DNA of 64,000 nt from Phyllostachys edulis (lineage: Eukaryota; Streptophyta; Magnoliopsida; Poales; Poaceae): positions 496,001 through 560,000 of the forward strand of contig CM070563.1 in NCBI GenBank assembly GCA_036346405.1, written 5' to 3'. A model generated the notes under the pieces. That model was not told the DNA's origin, searched no databases, and saw only the letters and a list, made by a program, of their open reading frames with translations. Positions within the stretch are counted from its first letter, which is position 1, and each line of letters starts with the position of its first letter. Below, piece after piece: positions 56,601 through 64,000 of this stretch. The position numbers and the translations under genes are program-made.

Positions 56601-59514
56601 TATGACCTAATGTTCCCACTAGTGCAAGAGGGGGCTTCCCGCTGGATTGTTGTCCATAGGGGGGGTGAAACCTTAGCAAGGAAAAGCTGTGGTGGAGTAA
56701 TGCATTGTAAAGGCCTTGTCATGAGCTCTAGACCTCTTACCTTTGGTAGTGAGAGGTGGCATTGACGGATGCCGGATAAACTAGAGAAATCATGTCATAT
56801 GGGTAAAGTGTACAACCTCTGCAGAGTTAAATCTATTCGAATAGCCGTGTCCACGGTCATGGACGTGCTGGCAAAGGCCACTCGGAGTTAGATGTTGGAT
56901 TTGGGGTTTCCAGAAAGGTTTATCAAATCTGTTTTTGGGATTTTATCCTATGGGTTTGGGCAGGGAGCCTAATGTCAGGAGGGTATCCTTCACCAATTTA
57001 TTGATGAATGCTACTCAACTGAAAAACTGCTTTGCTAAATGAATTTTAGCTATTAAAGACCTGCTTTGGAACTCAGTAATGGTATTTGAAAGAAAATTGG
57101 CTTTGTGCAAAATAACCATATTATGCCATCCTTTGATTATCCATATATGCATGTCATGTTGCTAACCCACGGGTGTAACTTGCGAGCACGGTTGTTGTGC
57201 TCACTCTTGCTCATTACAATCTTTGCCAGGAGAAGACCTTGGTAGTGATGAAGATCAAAGCAGCTAGGTTGTGCCTTCTAGTCAGTTGCCTGTGGCGTGC
57301 TGATGGAAATGTTGCTCTTTTGCTCTTTTGTGTTCATGTTGGGCCCAAGGCCACCTTGTAAACAACTCTGTAAATATTTTACCTTAATAAAGATGCATTC
57401 GGGATGTTACCACTGTGTATTTGTGCTGTGAAGAGCTAGACATGATCCTTGGGACTAGCTCGGGTCTCACAGGGAACTTGGGAGCAAGCTCGGACCTCCA
57501 TGTCCTCACCAGGGAAGGAACACGTGAGGTTCTGGGTGGTCTTGGACCTCCACGACCACCTTGTTTTTCCCTGGTTTGGCCGTGGCAGTCATTAGGCGCC
57601 TCGGCTCCAGACCCTCTCGGGTCGGGTTCTCTCGACGCCCGGGAGGTCCTGAGATCTCCCGGGAGGTCTTGAACCGCCCGAGAGGTCCTTTGTGGACCTC
57701 CCGGGAGGTCCCGATGGACTTTCCGAAGGTCTTGGAGGACCTCTCGGGTGCCCTAGAGCTGGGTCGTTACATGAGCCTACATTTTATGCAAATTATATTC
57801 ATTTAAATTAGCAAAAATTGCATGCTTTAATTCTTTATCAAATGTATGTTAAAACTTAAGGTAGTTAAACACCCACTTGTTGATTGATTAATTAATATGC
57901 AATCCTTGATAATTTGAATCCATTAATCCTTGTCACCCTAGTAACTATATGGTAATACTAGTTATAGGTTGTACTTAAGCGACATGCTATTCTTGCTTAA
58001 GTACCGGGTATTAAAATACCCTAATCATCATTCTTCAAACATAAAATGTTTTGGGTAGTCATTGGTGGTCCATTGACTAAAAGGTGTGAAAATAATTTGG
58101 TTTACTCCTCTAAAACCCTAATTGCTAGTTCTATCTGGGCGGATGGTGAGGCGGTGGGTGCTCGGAGAGCACGAGGATGGTTGGTTTGTGGAATGAACCG
58201 CCCAGATAACCCTAAGGACTTAATCTTGTCACGACCTCCCGTGTTAAACAAGTACAACCACAAGTCTGCAAAGTGCAACTTGGCTTAGTAAAGTTATTGA
58301 ACCCTGAAAGTCATCTCATTAGAGGAGGTCGAAGATGTACAAGTGGCGGAGGTACTCCGGCTTGAAAGGGACACCGATTTAAAGGTGAAGTTACAACAAG
58401 CGCTAGTCGTTGTGGTTTTGGGCACCAAGGCTAGTCGTTGTGGTGAACATCCCGTACAACATATGGGCATAACCCCATATGGGTGAAATGACAGAAGGGG
58501 TGAGATATCTAGAAAGGTTACTGTGACGGTCGCCCAACTACATGACTACGGAATCATATGGGATAACGGGTATGACTATCTCTTGTGGGTAAAGTGTACG
58601 ACCTCTGCAGAGTCTAAAACTGTTTAAACAGTCGTGCCTACGGTCAAAGGCGGACATAGGAATCATAACTTGAGGTAGTTCTATTTCAAAACTTTGTGGG
58701 TGGTATGAAAATGGTGGAAGGGCTCACCTAGCCCTGTGTTGGATTTTACCTGAGTCGTTGAGCTCAGCGATGGTGGTAATTGGAGGCAGCTCCAATTGAA
58801 AAGATGCATGTGTAGAGTTCCGACGGATGGAACCTCTACTGTTATTAATTATTGCACTTTACTCTCTTTATTAAACTGCAATCTGTTAAAATACTAAGTG
58901 ATAGGACTTTGTAAGTATGATATTTGAAAAGCTTGCTTTCACAAATAAAAGAACCGAGCCATCCTTGTTAAGCCTTGCATGTATACTATTGCATTGTGTG
59001 TTGGCTCGCAAGCACGGTAGTAGTACTCATTCTCTCTCCTCTCCCCAAACCCTTCAGATAATGAAGACGAAGGAGACTACGCTTTCTACGAAGGCCCAGA
59101 AGATGATGGACAAGGAATCGGCGAGGAGTAGTTTAGTTCTGTAGTTAGGTCTCGCCCAGTCTAAGTAGACTCGCTGGTATTCGTGTACAACCGATATTAT
59201 CCAGCTCTTGGTTAATATCCGTCGTACACGGGTTACCCCAGTCGCTTGCCTGTGTGAGATGAGCCCTACCTCCCCTTTTGCTTCCGCTGTAGATTTTGTT
59301 ATCCTCATGTAATGTATTCAAGTTGGCCTTGCGCGACCCCTTTTGTAAAACTCGACCCGATGAGGTCTATGTTACTCTGTGTTGTAATATATTTGTGTTA
59401 TTTCACGACTTGTATGGTTGATTCAGCAATGTGCCTGTGAGTGCTATCTACTGATCCAGAGAATAGCACAGTGTTTTCACAGAGGATTTGGATTCTCGGA
59501 ATCCGGGTCCAACA
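52095..59514. mobile_element. Long Gypsy-type LTR A (3.6 kb net), containing LTR B
   Basis: It runs TGTAATGCCTG...GGGTCCAACA with duplication GATAT (52090-52094 and 59515-59519). After removal of the nested LTR it is about 3.6 kb. No intact gag or pol is seen. A GC-rich block at 52300-53400 has proline-rich frames, and 59060-59130 encodes an acidic stretch. The block CTCTGCAGAGT near 58600 is shared with LTR B, so A, B and the LTR at 8615 look like members of one broad family. Confidence 0.7.
53991..57771. mobile_element. Long Gypsy-type LTR B (3.8 kb) nested in LTR A
   Basis: It runs TGTAACATTCTG...GGGTCGTTACA, with perfect duplication TGAGC (53986-53990 and 57772-57776). The word GACCTCC is repeated several dozen times at 54080-55100 and 57480-57750, and AAATCTATTCGAATAGCC at about 56830 is shared with the LTR at 8615. 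No pol is present. Confidence 0.75.
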
Positions 59515-59719
59515 GATATCATTCTAAAAGGATATCTGGTCGGATGTCACTGGTTAGGACACTAGTGAGTTATAGACCAGCACATGTATTTATTGATGAC
59601 CATGTCTCACCAATCATAGATATGATGATATAGAATCAATAGTATGAGCACATATTACTGAACATGGTGTTTGATTGACTCACCTTGAGACACTATTAAG
59701 ATTGTTATGATTATATGTG

Positions 59720-60294
59720 TGTCGTAGGGGCGGCTCCACCAGCCCCAACGACCAGATGAAGACTGCAGGGCCTCCCGCGAAGGCCCTGCCACCATGGGCG
59801 CGAAGGGGCCCCCTCCCTGAGGGTATCAGGTGTACCTTCGGGGAGGCTCCGGAGAAGGCGCAAAGGCCCTAAAGGATCGCCGAAGCGCCCTGAGCCCAGG
59901 AGTCTGGAGTCCCCTAAGGCCACCTTGGGGGAGCCAAAGGGTGTCCGGGGCCCCTCGGCCTGAGGACACCCCGCACGCTGCGAAGGGCAGAAGGACACTA
60001 GTGGACCAGGTGCACCAACCGGGTGGACCAAAGCCAAGAGGGTCCACCGTGAGCCGAAAGCTATGCATAAGGGTAGGAAAAGTCTTTGCAACCCCTACGA
60101 GCGTAGGATCTTTTTAGAGTAGATCTGTAATCTCATGTACCATGTCGGAAGGCTATAAATAGCCACATTCCCCCATGCAATAAATACACACTTACTTCCC
60201 TAACAATCGATCCCCTCTCCGAGGATCCCTCGGTCCCTCGTGTAGACACCAGGGGGTCCCCTTTTTCTACTGTCTAGTCCTTCTCACTACGACA
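59720..60294. mobile_element. Solo LTR, 575 bp (copy 2 of the family at 7982)
   Basis: It runs TGTCGTAGGGGCGG...CACTACGACA with duplication ATGTG (59715-59719 and 60295-60299). A TATAAATA box lies at 60154-60161. It shares its ends and much of the interior with 7982-8553. Confidence 0.88.
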
Positions 60295-60491
60295 ATGTGT
60301 CACCAGTTGGTCCCAAGCAATGATGATGTATAAATCCTTAGACCCGATATCAACATGGTTTTCCACATGTGTAATTGTACATTTAGGGGTTAAGAAACGC
60401 TATTCCGTAACTGGTTAGTTATAAAGGTAGCTTTCAAGTATGCTATGAAACATACGGAGGATATGACTGGTCGGATATGATATTTGCCCCT

Positions 60492-61293
60492 TGTTGATGT
60501 TTTAATATCGATCTTATGAAATGAATGCTGGGGGCACTATGATCGAGATTACGCAGGAGGAGACACGGGGAGTTTTTAGACAGGTTCAGTCTCCTCCAGA
60601 GAGAATAATAACCATACTCTTGTGTTCTTGTATTGACTGTGTTTACAATAAGGGAGAAGTCACCGAAACCAATACTAATGACCTCTGTCTCTTATCGCCT
60701 CTCTCTCTCTCTCTCTCTCCAACTTGTGTTACCCTTGTTATAGCTTCTGAAGGTATGACAGTTGTTAAATGCCAGGAAGCGCCTTGACGGTTGATGGATT
60801 GCGCATGCTAGTGACAGTTATTGTCAGTGAGACATCCCCTTACACGTTCGCCATGTAGTTACGCTAGGGACAAAGAAACTTACATGCATTTATGTCAGAG
60901 ACAAATAACATGTGTATAATTACCACGCGTTAATGAGTGTAGTGTACAGAGTCCTTAGTCGATTGGGTCCACATGTATATGGGTTATATCAACTATAGGG
61001 TGGTCGTAGTTGACCTGGTCGTAGAAAATCTTACGACTATAAGGTGATCGTAGTAGATCTTACGACCATAAAGTGGTCGTTGTAAACCTTACGATCATAA
61101 GATGATCGTAGAATACTTTACGACTATAAGGTGGTCATAGAAGACCTTACGACTACGAAGTAATCGTAATCTTCTCTTACCATTGTAAGCTAATGATAAG
61201 GGGTACCTCTGATGATTGTTAAAGATAATATTATCTATAATGAGTATTACAGATAAATGATTTAATTAATTGAGGATTATTATATCATCGTCA
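60492..61293. mobile_element. Solo LTR C, 802 bp
   Basis: It runs TGTTGATGTTTTAATATCG...ATCATCGTCA with perfect duplication CCCCT (60487-60491 and 61294-61298). It contains a TC run at about 60700-60720 and a short tandem array near its end. There is no coding sequence. Confidence 0.78.
61000..61170. repeat. Tandem array of about 30-bp units within LTR C
   Basis: Five or six units carry GGTCGTAG followed by CTTACGACTATAAGGTG-like sequence. GGTCGTA and TACGACC are reverse complements, so each unit is a small inverted repeat. Confidence 0.8.
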
Positions 61294-61880
61294 CCCCTCC
61301 TAGCATAACCGGAGAGATATCTTTGGGCTCTTCGATGTGGTCGAATAAAGGAAGTGTATGGACATGCCACAAGCGGTCGAAGAGTCGACCACACGAAGTT
61401 ATTCGTCACTATATTGAGAAAAGATTGGCCACAACATATATATCTCACCTGAAGTTCGATAAGATATTGTGAGGCAAAAGGAGAATACATAAGCATGTCA
61501 CTTAGTACAACTAGATACGAACTGGTCGTATAGGGATACGGACTGGTCGTACATGATCACAAGCTGGTTGACAAACTGGTCGTAAAGTGTTACGAACTAG
61601 TTGTGGCCAGATGCGAACTGGTCATAAGAAGTTACAAACTGGTTGTGAATGATGAGGATCTAGTCGCGGATCACATTGCATAAGGTTCGTCCGATTTGAT
61701 CTTTATGTGTATTCGAGAGTCACTATATCCTTCTAGGAACAGCTACCGATTAGTGATCAGAAATGGGTTTTCGGGTCACGACCGATTACGAATGAACCTA
61801 CATAATCACACACTTAACAGGTTAGAACAAACTAGTTCGGATTGGATAATGAGATCTTTGTAAAAGGAGGCGTAAAATCA

Positions 61881-62234
61881 ACGTGACCAAGGATGAAGGG
61901 GATCCAATTTCAGGAGGCCTGCTTCTGCTTGCTTGGAACATGTGAAGATACTGATCGATCATCGATGTGTCCGGGATAGATGGAATTCAATTTAGCAGGC
62001 CCGTGCTTGTATGAACAGGGCGTATGAAACGCTGAATGATACTGCTGCAATAAAATCCGCGCGCGATGATGCAGGCTGGCTTCATGGATGAAAGTATTTT
62101 CTACATGGATCTTGTTCAAGATGGGATGTATGGGCCTATCAAACGAAAGCCGGGCCTAACCATCCATCCCAGACATCTCGTCGGTGTGCTGTAGGCAAAG
62201 TGGTTTTGCTTCTGATTTGGCTGTGCGCGCGTAG
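61881..62234. other. Stretch between LTR remnant and the Vma12-like exons
   Basis: No exon was found. It is probably intronic sequence or the remainder of the LTR. Confidence 0.35.
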
Positions 62235-63741
62235 AGCGATCAGCTCAAGGCGAGGCTGGACAAGCTCCGGGAGATGCAGAGAGCAGGGAGTACGCCGAGC
62301 TCGTCAGGGACGTCGCGCCGAGGAAGGAGGACAACCCCGAGCTCTTCTCCTCCGGCAAGGATCAGATCGGATTCGGTATCAACTATCGTATCGATACTCT
62401 CTTTGCACATTCATCACTGCAATCATCGGGTCTTGGTATTAGGTTCATGATGCCTTGTTTGTTTCATCAGAAAGAAAATAAGAGCTTTCTTCAGCTCCTC
62501 GACTGGATGTGTTTCGTGACTGCTAATACAAGAATTGAACTTTTCAGAATTAGGAAAACGTAAACTTCAACAGATGCAAGTGTAACTTGTAATCAAGTTT
62601 CCATGTGAGAATAAAACTTAAATTAGCATCACACAAAAGCGTGTGTTTATAAAACTGAAAAAAAACGCACAGTACTATGGTGGTTAAAGCTTACAAATTT
62701 GTTCAACTAAGTAGAATGTACTACACAAACCAATGGCATACAATCAAGTGATGGGAGTAGTTAGTCACTTCAAGCCACCCATAGGTTGCATACATACGCC
62801 TGCAGTCTGCATTTTTACGATTACGCTTGATGGATCTATGAGCACGAGTCATGTTTCACTAAAAGGAACATTTTTAGTTTTTCACTATCTACTACTCTGC
62901 ATATCTTTTCAAGCACAATGAAATTTAATTTGTTTTCTTCCTGCTTGTAATTTGGGCAAGGCAGTGTGTTACCGATGACATCTATATGCCTGGAATTTTA
63001 TCCAAATTGAAAATTTTGAATGGGCAAACGCAGCATCCTTTTTAGTTGTTAAAAGTGCGCATATCCTCTTAGTACACTAGCACATTATGTTTACTTTTGA
63101 GTCTAGGCTGCTAGCATTTGGTTGTACGGTGTTCACTGATCAATTGGATGTTTCCTCTTCTTTCAGGTCTGCATGTTGTCCTTATAATGCTCACGGGTTA
63201 TTTGGTCGGATTTGCTGCTTTCAGAGCTTTGTTCAGCAACAGTCCTGTAATGGTAAGTCCATGAGAACAGCATATGCTTCCGTCATGTAATTTTAAGTTG
63301 TGGATTTTTTTCGCTTCATGATTTGGTTCAACTTCACTGCTCCTATTCATAGTGCATAGACCCACCCTACAAAAAAATGTGACAAAGCAGATTAGGAAGG
63401 TTGCATTATATATAGCAGTGAGGAGTCTGATAAATATTAAACAGAAAACAGCTAATTTTTCCTTCCTCTGTAGTTGTGAATGTTGAAAGCTATTGTGTTT
63501 ATCCAAACCATTAATGTAGCACTTTGTCTAAACCTCGTGAGGTAACACCTTGTTTATGGTTTCTCAGAATGCTGCTGGAGGCATCTTAGGATTAGTTGGT
63601 GGCATGCTGGTGGAAACAGTTCTTTTCATCATCAGATCATCTGTAAAGAATTGGGCTCGTCTTATGTTCCAAGATCAAAAAAAGTTCAGTAGACCTCTGT
63701 TGTGGTTTGATGAGTATTCATCCGAGACCAGAAGAATGTAA
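62235..63741 (+). pseudogene. ER V-ATPase assembly factor (Vma12/TMEM199-like), 3' exons only, frame broken
   Basis: Three exons fit: 62235-62375, 63167-63252 and 63568-63741 (or to 63692), all with GT-AG borders. The first gives SDQLKARLDKLREM, then the frame breaks; one base later the family sequence EYAELVRDVAPRKEDNPELF continues to KDQIGFG. The second and third encode two membrane spans, LHVVLIMLTGYLVGFAAFRA and NAAGGILGLVGGMLVETVLF. Near the end another missing base shifts the frame past the expected stop (TAG at 63690) to an unusual tail ending in TAA at 63741. Vma12-type proteins act in the ER membrane to assemble the V0 sector of the vacuolar H+-ATPase. The N-terminal exon (about 90-100 residues) was not found in the window. 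It is either a decayed gene or a real gene with two sequence errors; the first exon may be displaced by the transposon cluster. Confidence 0.72.
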
Positions 63742-64000
63742 TCCAACAAAGTAAAGGCAGTTGATTGTGAGAAGTTGTGATCTGAGGAACCGTATTTACA
63801 GGACTTATTTGTGGAGACCTGCAGCGCTAGTGTTATACCGTACATCAGTTTTGAAGTCTGCAACTCTGCATCAGGAATTCAGGATGAAGCGGAGATACGG
63901 TTCCTTAATTAGGATGGGATTTGATCGATCCAGAAGAAGTTTGAACCCTCACTCTTGGTTAAGAAGCAACAGCTACCCACGCACAGCAGCAGCAGAAGCA
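63742..64000. other. 3' flank of the Vma12-like gene
   Basis: Probable 3' UTR and downstream DNA. A short CAG run is at the window end. No gene start was seen. Confidence 0.4.

Larger units (their letters stand above)
51933..61880. mobile_element. Second Angela-like LTR, split into four pieces by later insertions
   Basis: Pieces at 51933-52089, 59520-59714, 60300-60486 and 61299-about 61880 align in order to the solo LTR at 41122-42695 (for example GTATGTGACTTGTTGGTGAA, CACCTTGAGACACTATT, GGTTATAAAGGTAGCTTT-like and TTCGTCCGAT words). Each break coincides with the duplicated target of an inserted LTR. The right end is truncated or diverged and no outer duplication was found. Confidence 0.75.

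Noticed and set aside
61000..61170. CRISPR-like array of regular repeats
   Set aside because: The units are contiguous without unique spacers, lie in a plant LTR, and no cas genes exist in the window.
60492..61293. DNA transposon with inverted ends TGTTGATG / TGACGATG
   Set aside because: The match between ends is partial, and a perfect 5-bp duplication with TG...CA ends fits an LTR better.

Overview
The window is nuclear DNA from a flowering plant, most likely a grass. It has multi-exon genes with GT-AG introns, GC-rich first exons, and dense nested transposons of types common in grass genomes. No organelle, bacterial, CRISPR or clear RNA-gene signal was seen.

Three host genes can be assembled with every exon in frame. 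(1) A WEB-family coiled-coil protein on the minus strand, 3 exons, 882 aa (1059-3992). (2) A nuclease-related-domain (NERD) protein on the plus strand, 7 exons, 324 aa (23645-31836); its last intron is 5.5 kb long because it holds an antisense Copia element. (3) A short-chain reductase of the cinnamoyl-CoA-reductase-like SNL6 type on the minus strand, 4 exons, 314 aa (32892-36680), with altered cofactor and catalytic motifs. A fourth gene, an ER V-ATPase assembly factor (Vma12-like, 62235-63741), has only its 3' exons here and shows two frame breaks.

The rest is mostly mobile DNA, and many boundaries are fixed by target-site duplications (TSDs). 4.7-22.2 kb: two Helitrons in minus orientation, and between them a run of LTR insertions (a 572-bp solo LTR and a 5.3-kb LTR) in a TTGTTGC-rich sequence. 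The second Helitron carries broken exons of a plant multi-pass membrane protein and has itself been hit by an internally deleted SIRE-like Copia element. 22.5-23.5 kb: a MULE-like element ends about 100 bp before the NERD start codon. 37-40 kb: a Tat-lineage Gypsy remnant with its antisense ORF. 41.1-50.4 kb: a roughly 2-kb non-autonomous Copia-type element with 136-bp LTRs that carries a captured, broken DUF1635 gene; its 5' LTR is split by a 1.57-kb solo LTR and by a 5.7-kb hAT transposon. 51.9-61.9 kb: a second copy of that 1.57-kb LTR, split by three further LTR insertions, one of which contains a fourth.

Functionally the host genes look unrelated (chloroplast or cytoskeleton-associated coiled coil, putative nuclease, reductase, V-ATPase assembly). 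The notable biology is the layering of transposons and two independent gene captures, one by a Helitron and one by a short-LTR retroelement. Coordinates of exons and TSDs were worked out by hand from the sequence; family names rest on recognition of protein motifs and termini, not on a search.
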